Below, piece by piece: positions 38,679 through 45,852 of a stretch of DNA of 64,000 nt; positions within the stretch are counted from its first letter, which is position 1; the number at the start of each line of letters is the position of its first letter. The notes below the pieces were generated by a model. The model was given only the letters and a program-made list of their open reading frames with translations, did not search any database and was not told where the DNA came from. The stretch is from Streptomyces geranii (GTDB taxonomy: Bacteria > Actinomycetota > Actinomycetes > Streptomycetales > Streptomycetaceae). Where the stretch lies: assembly GCF_002954775.1 (NCBI RefSeq), contig NZ_PJME01000011.1, positions 124,001-188,000 on the forward strand, given 5' to 3'. The position numbers and the translations under genes are program-made.

Positions 38679-39083
38679 TGTCCGATCTTGGTCCGGGGGC
38701 GTCCACGGGTGTCCGCTACGGGACTCACATGCCTGGTCAGAGGGGCTATCGGACCTCCATGGACATCAGCGGACCGCCCTGGAACGGAAGGCCGTTGAGA
38801 CCACAATTGAGACCACGGCCTCTTCGCCCCGAAGTAACTGAGGCAGAGGCTCGACCACCAGTCAGGATGCCTCTCACCTGTTGGGGACGGTCACTCGTGA
38901 TCGTCCGTCTTCATCGCCGGTCGGCCTCGCACGGCCCAGGGACGACCCAAAGAGCCGAAGCGGGGCCCGTCACTGACCTTGGCCTAACCACACGGTTGTG
39001 GCACGCAGGGTTCGGCCTCTGATAGCGACATCTTTCTGTAAATCGGGTGATTGTGAGAGCCGGAACTGCCAGACTGTGCCGTC
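38679..39083. other. Left inner end of the element, no clear gene
   Basis: No gene is supported here. It holds a 24-bp segment (38795-38818) identical to the coding sequence near the end of the integrase gene (52883-52906). Several TGTCCG/CGGAC motifs occur that could be integrase arm sites. The cargo-gene promoter must be at its right end. Confidence 0.5.
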
Positions 39084-40436
39084 ATGGACAAGATTCACAC
39101 CAAAGCAACAGAACTAGTTTTGGCCGCTGTCGCCGACGCCGAATACTCGGATAATCCAAAGCCCTGGGATTATGGCTGGAGCGCCGAATCGTACCGACAC
39201 TCCCAGGCTGCCGCCATCTCCTCACCGAGCGGCCCAGTCCGTCTATCGAAAACGGGCGTTGAGAAGCTGGAAGAGCTCCATGTATTACTTTCCAAACAGT
39301 CACAGGTGCGCGATCGATGGGCCCTTGAAGAGCTTTGGGGATATCTCGCGACACTCATCGCTTTCGTCTACGTATCCGAAGGAACGGAAGATCTGGCGAG
39401 GCGACTACTGGCACGCATTATCTATACAGAACCATCCATCGTGGTTTTCCCGGTTTCCAACATCGCGTGGGCTGGGGATCCAATAAGGATGGGTAAGAAG
39501 AATGTAGTCGGTCTCCTAGATGACACATTTGTTGATGCAGTTCAAAACTTGGGCGGTCGAGGGCAAGCACACAGAAGCCAGATAGCGACCTATGTGGGTG
39601 AGCTCAAACACAGGGAGCCGCGAGTCGGATTTGCCGCACTCGTTCCGGGACAACGCGGCAAGGCTCGCCGCCAAGCGGAAAGAAATTTTCAGGCCTTGGT
39701 GAACCTGACGATGATGCTCGTCACAAATAAGAGCGATCGCCGTTTGTGGTCCCTAAGGGGGGACACAAATCGCCCGGGTCTCAGAGGGATCACACTAGAC
39801 AGGAAAGCCGTCGAGGACAGCCTCAGAGAGTCGGGTGACCATGTTGAACTGTACTCCAACCCGCTGGTGATAGATGCCCTTGGAGACAAGGGTGGAATCC
39901 AATGGCAAGGAGAAGATCCAATACCTCTAAAAGAACTGCTAGCGGACGACTCGCTTCATGCCGCCGTCGAGACGTGCCTCGCGCAGGAGAACAGCTTCTT
40001 GCGTCGGCTACATGTCGCCGCTCGCTGGTTCGCTGAGAGTTATTGGGCTTCAGCCCAGGACGATGCAGCGCTGGCGGCGGGCGTGGCTCTGGATGCTCTC
40101 CTGGGATCAAAATCTGCTCTACCTGGACGGGCCATGAAAGAGCGGTACGCCCTGCTTGAACCAGAGGCCAGAACGAGGTCAACGCGCGCGAGGGAGCATG
40201 AAGAATTTTATTCCGTCAGAAGTACTGTCGCCCACGGCGGTGAAGTTCGTAAGCTCAGCGAAGGAAACTTCTTGAGGGACATGCAGGACTCGGTAACCTG
40301 GGCAGCATGGAGATTGCTCGACATTCACACGACATTCTCAGTCTCCAGCGATAAGGAATTTGAATCCCTATTTGACGAAATCCGGTGGGGAACGCGCGAG
40401 TGGCCCTCGGTAGAAGGAAAGAGCTCACCAAGTTGA
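39084..40436 (+). CDS. Cargo protein with C-terminal HEPN-type (Apea-like) motif
   Basis: This 450-aa protein has a base composition clearly lower in G+C than the rest of the window and uses many A/T-ending codons, so it is probably acquired DNA. Near the C-terminus is FYSVRSTVAHGG, an R-x4-H motif (Arg379, His384) in the context seen in Apea-like HEPN domains, preceded by a helical region (AALAAGVALDALLG). HEPN domains are often metal-independent RNases in toxin and antiphage systems. The N-terminal 280 residues show no domain I know. It has no obvious ribosome site and may be leaderless. It stands alone between attL and the regulators, a typical cargo position. A defence function is inferred. 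Confidence 0.75.
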   Translation: MDKIHTKATELVLAAVADAEYSDNPKPWDYGWSAESYRHSQAAAISSPSGPVRLSKTGVEKLEELHVLLSKQSQVRDRWALEELWGYLATLIAFVYVSEGTEDLARRLLARIIYTEPSIVVFPVSNIAWAGDPIRMGKKNVVGLLDDTFVDAVQNLGGRGQAHRSQIATYVGELKHREPRVGFAALVPGQRGKARRQAERNFQALVNLTMMLVTNKSDRRLWSLRGDTNRPGLRGITLDRKAVEDSLRESGDHVELYSNPLVIDALGDKGGIQWQGEDPIPLKELLADDSLHAAVETCLAQENSFLRRLHVAARWFAESYWASAQDDAALAAGVALDALLGSKSALPGRAMKERYALLEPEARTRSTRAREHEEFYSVRSTVAHGGEVRKLSEGNFLRDMQDSVTWAAWRLLDIHTTFSVSSDKEFESLFDEIRWGTREWPSVEGKSSPS

Positions 40437-40533
40437 CCCTCAGGTCAGCGGAGCGGCTTTGGGCTGGAGCCGATTTGGTGCGAGTGATCAAGCGACCGAG
40501 GCACCACCCGACGCCTTCCCCATACAAGAACGA

Positions 40534-40565
40534 CGACGGCCCGCACTGTTAAGTGCGGGCCGTCG
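40534..40565. terminator. Bidirectional terminator
   Basis: A 14-bp perfect stem (40534-40547 with 40552-40565) with a GTTA loop lies between the convergent cargo gene and the UTRA-domain gene. Confidence 0.85.
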
Positions 40566-40578
40566 ATGCGCTTGGGGC

Positions 40579-41127
40579 TCAGCTGATGGGCGGGCTGTAG
40601 CGCAGAACCCAGCCGGGGCCAGGGCGATGCACAGTGACCTCAACAGCGCGACCGGTCTTCGTGTAACCGGTGTGCGTGATCTGAAGCAGGCTACTGCCGA
40701 TCTCGACACCGAACGCGTCCGATTCGACGGAAGTCGCTGCGTAAAGCGTGATCTCCTCGATAGCTTCGGTCTGCTCGAATCCCGCGTCACGCATCCGGCT
40801 GATGATGCCGCCGAGTCCGGGGTCGGGGTTTTCGATGCCTGCGGCATCTGCGACGTCCACGGGGACGTACGAGTCAGCGAGCTGGACGAGGCGCTCACCG
40901 TCGTACATGTGCCGGGCACGGATCACTGTCTGATCAGCGGTCGCGATGCCGAGAAGCTCAGCGACGTGAGAGGGCGCGGTGTCGCGACGGATCGCGGTTT
41001 CCACACGGGGCGTGCCACCGAGACGCTTGATCTCGGTCTCGAAGGCGCCGCGACTCTCGCCGGCCTCCCTGCGGGCGGTGCGGTAGCGCTCTGTGGCGTC
41101 ACGGACGATGGCGGTGTTGCTGCTCAC
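40579..41127 (-). CDS. UTRA-domain protein lacking a DNA-binding domain
   Basis: The start is the GTG at 41127, with AGAGGAAAG upstream, giving 182 aa. The protein aligns with the C-terminal three quarters of the GntR-family regulator encoded just upstream (RYRTARREAGESRGAFETEIKRLGGTP; LLQITHTGYTKTGRAVEVTVH) but lacks the winged-helix domain. UTRA domains bind small ligands and dimerise. It may form heterodimers with the full regulator and modulate it, or be a separate sensor. The gene follows the full regulator by 14 bp in one operon. Confidence 0.82.
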   Translation of the reverse strand: MSSNTAIVRDATERYRTARREAGESRGAFETEIKRLGGTPRVETAIRRDTAPSHVAELLGIATADQTVIRARHMYDGERLVQLADSYVPVDVADAAGIENPDPGLGGIISRMRDAGFEQTEAIEEITLYAATSVESDAFGVEIGSSLLQITHTGYTKTGRAVEVTVHRPGPGWVLRYSPPIS

Positions 41128-41141
41128 TTCGATCTTTCCTC

Positions 41142-41909
41142 TCAGACAGCGGGCTGGTCGATGGGCCACTCATAGCTGAGCGACCAGAGGGTGATGGGCA
41201 TGACGTGCACGCAGACTTCCACGGCTCTGCCGGTCTCGGTCAGACCGACGTGGGTGATCTCGTAGACCAGCCCATCGGCTGAGATGCCGAGCAACGCCGC
41301 TTCAGCCTTGCTGGGGGTTCGTACGTCAAGGGACTCCCGGATTCGGACCTGCGGGTACCCGAGTTCGGCAAGACGAGACTTGCTACCGCCGTCCCCGGTG
41401 TCCTGCTGCTCCAACTGCGTACCGAACGCCACATCCCCCGGAAAGTACGAGGTTGCGACCTGAACCACGGTCGCGTCAGCACGCATGACCCGCGCCCTGA
41501 CGAGTGCCTTGGCAGCGTGATGGAGGCCGAGAATCTGGGCAACGGGTTTCGGTGGCCGTTCCCTGCTGATCTCGGTGGTCGCGCCCGGAGTCATCCCAAG
41601 CCTGGCGACTTCCGCCGCGAAGGCGCCTCGTGCGCCGGCCTCTTCCCGGGCTGACTTGATGTAGCGGCCGGTTCCGTCTCGGTGGATCTTCCCGAGGATC
41701 GGAGAGACGAAGGTGCCCTCTCCTCTACGGGAAATGATCAGGCCTTCGTCGCGCAGAACCTCGTACACGTCACGGGCGGTCTGGTAGGAGACTCCCTCGG
41801 ATTCGCTGAGGTCCCGGACCTTGGGCAGCGCTGAACCAGGGGGGTATACCCCCTGCTGGATCTTCGCCCGCAGCTCAGCGGCAAGCCTCGGAACCTTGTT
41901 CTCCTTCAC
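41142..41909 (-). CDS. GntR/HutC-family regulator of the element (UTRA domain)
   Basis: The start is the GTG at 41909, with AGGGAG 6 nt upstream (255 aa). The N-terminus has the GntR winged helix (PPGSALPKVRDLSESEGVSYQTARDVYEVLRDEGLI), followed by a UTRA ligand domain. Similar regulators (KorSA type in pSAM2) repress replication and transfer genes of Streptomyces elements. Four GAACTAGTTC-like sites lie just upstream, covering both its own promoter region and the divergent transfer promoter, so autoregulation and repression of transfer are likely. Confidence 0.9.
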   Translation of the reverse strand: MKENKVPRLAAELRAKIQQGVYPPGSALPKVRDLSESEGVSYQTARDVYEVLRDEGLIISRRGEGTFVSPILGKIHRDGTGRYIKSAREEAGARGAFAAEVARLGMTPGATTEISRERPPKPVAQILGLHHAAKALVRARVMRADATVVQVATSYFPGDVAFGTQLEQQDTGDGGSKSRLAELGYPQVRIRESLDVRTPSKAEAALLGISADGLVYEITHVGLTETGRAVEVCVHVMPITLWSLSYEWPIDQPAV

Positions 41910-41953
41910 GCCTGACTCCCTCGGTGTGTAACTCACGCGCCCCCAGTCTTGCA

Positions 41954-42108
41954 GAACTAGTCCTAGAAGGATAGCCGGGGTCACCCCGCGACCAAAGCGG
42001 CGACTCGCCACTCCCCTGAACTAGTTCGCTCGGAGATTCTGAACTAGTTCTGTTGACACCCCCTCCGCGGCGTGCCTTAATCGTCACAGCGCACCGCAGA
42101 ACTAGTTC
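41954..42108. promoter_or_regulatory. Array of four GAACTAGTTC operator sites
   Basis: Perfect 10-bp palindromes lie at 42018-42027, 42041-42050 and 42099-42108, with a one-mismatch copy at 41954-41963. They sit between the GntR gene and the transfer operon, and two of them flank the predicted promoter. Confidence 0.85.
42053..42082 (+). promoter_or_regulatory. Predicted promoter of the transfer/replication operon
   Basis: TTGACA (42053-42058) is followed after about 18 bp by TTAATC (42077-42082). One operator lies 2 bp upstream of the -35 and another 17 bp downstream of the -10, so a bound GntR protein should block it. Confidence 0.65.
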
Positions 42109-42564
42109 AGCGGAGCGACAGGACGGCCCTCCTTTGGGTTGCTCCGTTGCAGTGCCGGTTCGGGACGGCTCGCTTCCATATGGGGCCCTGAGCTGGTTGT
42201 TCCTTGAGAACTGAACAGTGATCGTGCGGGGCTGACGCGAGAGCGGCAGTCACGGCAGGTGCCTAGGGCGAGAGTTCGGGTGGCAAACCGTCGTGATGAA
42301 CGCAGCTCTCCCCCTATGCGCCTGGCAGGCGCCACCCGGTGACGGGTGTGGGGAGGTACAGCGTGGCTCCAATGCACGTGGCGGGATGAGAAGACCGCCC
42401 CCGAGACGACCGGGTGACGTCGTCGGCGGCACGCCAACCTGCACCGTTCGTGCAAGCCGCCCTGCTGGCGTCAGAGCAGTGACGATGACGCACCCGATTT
42501 CCGGGCTCGGGACCGGTGGCCGTGACAACGGTGCTGGTGAAGCTCTCGGAATCCCACATCTACC

Positions 42565-42613
42565 GCCCCGGTATCCAGCCGTGAGGGCGCGGGATCGACT
42601 CCCGCCCGGGGCA
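42565..42613 (+). ncRNA. Possible tRNA-like mini-fold (acceptor stem plus T arm)
   Basis: A 7-bp stem (42565-42571 with 42606-42612) encloses a 5-bp stem with a 7-nt loop ATCGACT, which looks like a tRNA acceptor stem and T arm. An unpaired base follows as a discriminator. D and anticodon arms are missing. Whether it is expressed or functional is unknown. Confidence 0.4.
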
Positions 42614-42674
42614 CTCCGGCCGCTGTTTTGCGGCCTGGCCGCGCATCCTCGCGCGGCGTTCACCACAACGGCGT

Positions 42675-42704
42675 GCGGCTCCCGGGGTGCCACCCGGGAG
42701 CCGC
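42675..42704 (+). terminator. Terminator-like hairpin before the first transfer gene
   Basis: A 12-bp perfect stem (42675-42686 with 42693-42704) with a 6-nt loop lies 36 bp before the first ATG of the operon. Placed between promoter and genes, it would act as an attenuator or end an upstream small RNA. Confidence 0.6.
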
Positions 42705-42739
42705 TTCGGGCCGTTCCACCCACTGAGGAGACACGACCC

Positions 42740-43003
42740 ATGAAGCACATCGGTGCTGTTCAGACGGACGTTACGACCGACGACTTCGACAACGAGCCGG
42801 CCCCCTGGGACCTGGTCGACATCGAAGACGAGATGCCGCTCATCCAGGCGGAGATTGAGCTGCTGGACGTGCAGATCAGCCTGTTGGACCGGCCGGCCAC
42901 GGAGACGGACACCCGGCGGCTGCGGCGGGCTCACCGCAAGGTGCTGGCCGCCCGCCTGGTGCTGGCCAACCGGGACGGTGTCGCGTTCTCGGACGTGGCG
43001 TGA
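42740..43003 (+). CDS. DUF6284-type small protein of the element
   Basis: This 87-aa acidic protein (MKHIGAVQTDVTTDDFDNEP...) has a good ribosome site (GAGGAG). A helical, heptad-like region (MPLIQAEIELLDVQISLLDRP) is followed by a basic helix. Proteins of this kind are regularly the first gene of transfer operons in Streptomyces elements. Function is unknown. Its stop overlaps the next start. Confidence 0.78.
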   Translation: MKHIGAVQTDVTTDDFDNEPAPWDLVDIEDEMPLIQAEIELLDVQISLLDRPATETDTRRLRRAHRKVLAARLVLANRDGVAFSDVA

Positions 43004-43290
43004 TGGCGGGGAAGTTCACCGCTCAGATGTCGGTGAGCCGGGGCCGGTGGCGCCTGTACGTGGTGCTGCTCAACACCACTGAGCGGTGGCCTGAGTTCGG
43101 CTTCGACCGGGCGCTGCCGGTGCCGACGTTCACGGAACGCACAGAGGCGCTCAGAGTGCTCGGCTTCGAACCCGTTCCGGGTTCGAAGTGGACGTGGACC
43201 GAGGACAGCGAGACCTCCGACGACCCTGCCTCGCCGGTCTGCCTGATCGCCGCGATCCGGGTGCGTTCATGGTCGGGGGTGGGCGCGTGA
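43003..43290 (+). CDS. DUF6303-type small protein of the element
   Basis: This 95-aa protein starts at ATG 43003, overlapping the previous stop (ATGA). It has a beta-rich start (GKFTAQMSVSRGRWRLYVVLL) and a Trp-rich middle (KWTWTEDS). It resembles the DUF6303 family found in actinomycete elements. Its stop overlaps the next GTG start, so translation of the three genes is coupled. Confidence 0.75.
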   Translation: MAGKFTAQMSVSRGRWRLYVVLLNTTERWPEFGFDRALPVPTFTERTEALRVLGFEPVPGSKWTWTEDSETSDDPASPVCLIAAIRVRSWSGVGA

Positions 43291-44306
43291 ACGCCGTTCA
43301 GATCCGTTCAGCCGAGCGCGCGCTGTCCGTGGGCACGTGGCTGATCGTGGCGGGCGCGATGCTGTATTCGATCCTCACCGTCACCCCGCTCGCTGCCGAG
43401 CACACACCCGACCAGTGGGACTGGACGGCACCGATCCTGCCGACTGTGGTCGATGCGGCGGTGGTGATCGTGGTCCGCCTCGATGCCGTGCTCGCCTCTC
43501 TGGGGGGCCACGGTGGGAAGTGGCCGATCGTCCTGCGTTGGATGACCGGCTGCATGACCCTCGCCCTGAACATCGCAGACTCCGCACTGCGGAAAGACCT
43601 GGTCGGCGCGGCCGTTCACGCCGTCGCGCCGCTCCTGCTGATCGTCACGGCAGAGGCCGGACTCGCCTACCGCCGCGCCATCACCACCGCCGTCACCGCC
43701 CTGGAAACTCGGCAGCAGACGGAGCGGGCGGCGCGGGAACAGGCAGCGGCCGAACGGCGTGAGGCGGCGGTGCGGCTGGCCCGTGAGGAGCGCGAGCACA
43801 CCGCCCTGCTGGCGCGTGAACAGCGTGAGCACGAAGCCCGCCTGATCCGTGAGCAGGCTGAGCGCGAGGAGCGGGCGCGGCGCGAGGAAGCCGAGCGCAT
43901 GGAGGTCCGTGAGCGGGCCGAGCGCGAGCAGCGTGAACGCGCTGAGCGTGAGCGTGAACAGCAGCGGGCAGAGCGTGAACGCCGTGAACGCGAGGAAGCC
44001 GCACGCCGTGAACAGGCGCGACAGCAGCACGCTGAGCGTGAGCGTCGTGAACAGGTGGAGCGGGCGGCGCGTGCCGAGCGTGAACGCGCCGCGCTGCTGG
44101 CCGGCGGACCGGCTACGGAGAAGCTTTCGGAGGACCGGGCCCGCCCGATCGTCCGGGCCGCGTTCGAGTCCGGTCTGCCGACGCGGGCCGCTGCCGAGTT
44201 GTGCGGCTGGTCGGTCGGCTGGGTGTCCACCCGCTATCAGGAACTGCGCGACGCCGGCCACCTCGGCACCGCCCGCGAGGCGGTACCGGCTGAGGCGGTG
44301 GCGTGA
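43287..44306 (+). CDS. SpdB-like spread protein (DUF2637) with coiled coil and HTH tail
   Basis: This 339-aa protein starts at a GTG overlapping the previous stop. Residues 10-125 contain four hydrophobic helices as in DUF2637/SpdB proteins. A very long Glu/Arg-rich coiled coil follows (about residues 130-275, built on REQ/RER heptads). The C-terminus has a helix-turn-helix (RAAFESGLPTRAAAELCGWSVGWVS). SpdB proteins help spread of conjugative DNA through the mycelium. The coiled coil may reach or bind the TraB machinery, and the tail may bind DNA. Confidence 0.85.
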   Translation: MNAVQIRSAERALSVGTWLIVAGAMLYSILTVTPLAAEHTPDQWDWTAPILPTVVDAAVVIVVRLDAVLASLGGHGGKWPIVLRWMTGCMTLALNIADSALRKDLVGAAVHAVAPLLLIVTAEAGLAYRRAITTAVTALETRQQTERAAREQAAAERREAAVRLAREEREHTALLAREQREHEARLIREQAEREERARREEAERMEVRERAEREQRERAEREREQQRAERERREREEAARREQARQQHAERERREQVERAARAERERAALLAGGPATEKLSEDRARPIVRAAFESGLPTRAAAELCGWSVGWVSTRYQELRDAGHLGTAREAVPAEAVA

Positions 44307-44686
44307 TGTCCCTCGGGTACGCCAAGTGCTTCGACCCAACCGGCGCCCGCTACGGCATCCCCACCTACCCGTGGCGGTGCGTCCCCGACGGCTACGCCAC
44401 CCGCCGCCAACTGCGGGCGCGCGGTCTGCGCCCGGGTGGTCAGCAGGTGGCCGCTCAGGCACTGCGCCCGCGCTTTCGGCGCGGCCCACTGGTCGCCTAC
44501 TTCTACCGCCTCGACTGCGCGAAGCCCGTGCGGCCGATGACGCCGGCGAAACGGCGGGCGCTGGAGTGCGCCAACCGCGCCCGCCGGACGTGCCCGCAGT
44601 GCCGCACGGACGCCGGATACGTCATCCCCACCTCCCTCGGAGTCTGCGTGCCCTGCGCCTACCCCGACGAACAGCGCGCCGCCTGA
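44306..44686 (+). CDS. Small zinc-binding protein (RRQRL-motif type)
   Basis: This 126-aa protein starts with an ATG overlapping the previous stop. It carries TRRQLRARGLRPGG and paired cysteines (CANRARRTCPQC and CVPCAYPDE) that likely bind zinc. Proteins of this type occur at the same position in other Streptomyces elements. Function is unknown; nucleic-acid binding is plausible. Confidence 0.78.
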   Translation: MSLGYAKCFDPTGARYGIPTYPWRCVPDGYATRRQLRARGLRPGGQQVAAQALRPRFRRGPLVAYFYRLDCAKPVRPMTPAKRRALECANRARRTCPQCRTDAGYVIPTSLGVCVPCAYPDEQRAA

Positions 44687-44724
44687 ACCCTTCCAACTTC
44701 CTTCTTTCACCCGGGAGTTCTGCT

Positions 44725-45225
44725 GTGTCCAGCCGTACCCGTACCCGCCGCGTGAAGACAACCGCAGGCGTCCACACCGTCCGTCTCCCGCGTCAGCGCG
44801 GGCGCCGCACCGCTCAGCCGGTCCTGGTCGTCGTACCCGAACGCCCCTCCATCGCCCGCGAGTTGGCCGGATGGGCGGGCGGTCTGCTGTGGCGCTTCCG
44901 CCACGCGCTCGCCCCCACCGGCATCGCGCTTGCCGTGTTCGTGGTGACCGCGCTCCTGCACGCGCTGGCCTGGTGGTCGGCACTCGTGCTCGCCCCCGCG
45001 GTCGCCGCGCCGATCGGATGGCTGCTGTTCGTCCAACGCCGCCACCCCGCCCACCGCACCACCCTCGCGTGGCGTATCGCCACCGCCGCCCTCGCCACCC
45101 TCGCCCTCGCGTGGGCTGCTCTGGCCGCCGGGTTCGGGCCGTTGGCCGGTCCGTTGGAGCTGCTGTGGCTGTTGCTGCTGCTGCCCGCGCAGACCGGTTG
45201 GCTCATCGTCCGCCGCACCCACTGA
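44725..45225 (+). CDS. Membrane protein of the transfer region
   Basis: This 166-aa protein starts at a GTG with GGGAG 8 nt upstream. A basic N-terminus (SSRTRTRRVKTT) is followed by about four hydrophobic helices (for example TGIALAVFVVTALLHALAWWSALVLAPAVAAPIGWLL). It is probably a spread or transfer accessory protein; no specific family is recognised. Confidence 0.75.
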   Translation: MSSRTRTRRVKTTAGVHTVRLPRQRGRRTAQPVLVVVPERPSIARELAGWAGGLLWRFRHALAPTGIALAVFVVTALLHALAWWSALVLAPAVAAPIGWLLFVQRRHPAHRTTLAWRIATAALATLALAWAALAAGFGPLAGPLELLWLLLLLPAQTGWLIVRRTH

Positions 45226-45242
45226 CCTGAGGAGATCGCCAC

Positions 45243-45839
45243 ATGGCTGACAACGGATCCGCCAACCGGGCGGCCAACCGGCAGTACCGGCAGGCACAGA
45301 GCGCGGGCCGGCCACGCGTCAACACCAGCGACGGCACCACCAACAAGTCCAACAAGTTCGCCAACGCCGGCGCCGCGGCCGGTGGGTTCGTCGGCGCGAT
45401 GGGTTCCTCGTTCGTCCCGCCGATCAACGTCACCGTCAACAACAACAAGGGCATGGCCCGCGCAGGCGGTGGCCGCGGGCATGCCGAATCGCTGCTGCCC
45501 GCACCGGAGTTCACCTCGCCGGCGCAGGTCCGGAACTACTGCAACACCCTGCGTGCCGCGGCCGTGGCCCTCTCGATCGAGGTGGCCATGGGGTCGGAGA
45601 TCCTCAAGGGCGTGCTGGCAGCGGTGCCGGACCCGGAGGGCCGCGCGTTCGGCTCCCGCATCCGTGCCCGGAAGGTCGCCCGCAAGATGCAGAAGTCCGC
45701 CGACGCCCTGCGCGACGCGGCCAAGAGCGCCGCCGCCACGTACGCGACGTTCCAGCAGGAGTACGAGGAAGAGATCAACCGCGTCCGTCACCGCGCCCGC
45801 AAGCCGCAACAGCCCGTCATCAACTGGGCCCAGCAGTAA
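45243..45839 (+). CDS. Plasmid-transfer accessory protein upstream of TraB
   Basis: This 198-aa protein has an Asn/Gly/Ala-rich N-terminus (about 1-80, with VTVNNNKGM) and a helical C-terminal domain (ARKVARKMQKSADALRDAAKSAAATYATFQQEYEEEINRVRHRAR). It lies 13 bp before the translocase gene, the position where such conserved proteins occur in many Streptomyces elements. Function is not known. Confidence 0.75.
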   Translation: MADNGSANRAANRQYRQAQSAGRPRVNTSDGTTNKSNKFANAGAAAGGFVGAMGSSFVPPINVTVNNNKGMARAGGGRGHAESLLPAPEFTSPAQVRNYCNTLRAAAVALSIEVAMGSEILKGVLAAVPDPEGRAFGSRIRARKVARKMQKSADALRDAAKSAAATYATFQQEYEEEINRVRHRARKPQQPVINWAQQ

Positions 45840-45852
45840 GGAGGCACGGACC

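Larger units (their letters stand above)
42109..42739 (+). other. Long structured leader of the transfer operon
   Basis: About 630 nt separate the promoter from the first good gene. Weak reading frames here have no ribosome site or known similarity. The right half contains a tRNA-like fold, a GGCCGC hairpin (42618-42635) and a 12-bp hairpin (42675-42704). It may be a regulatory leader or contain a small RNA. Confidence 0.5.

Noticed and set aside
42293..42739. N-terminal extension of the DUF6284 gene starting at 42293
   Set aside because: The extension crosses the hairpins of the leader and lacks similarity; the ATG at 42740 has a strong ribosome site.
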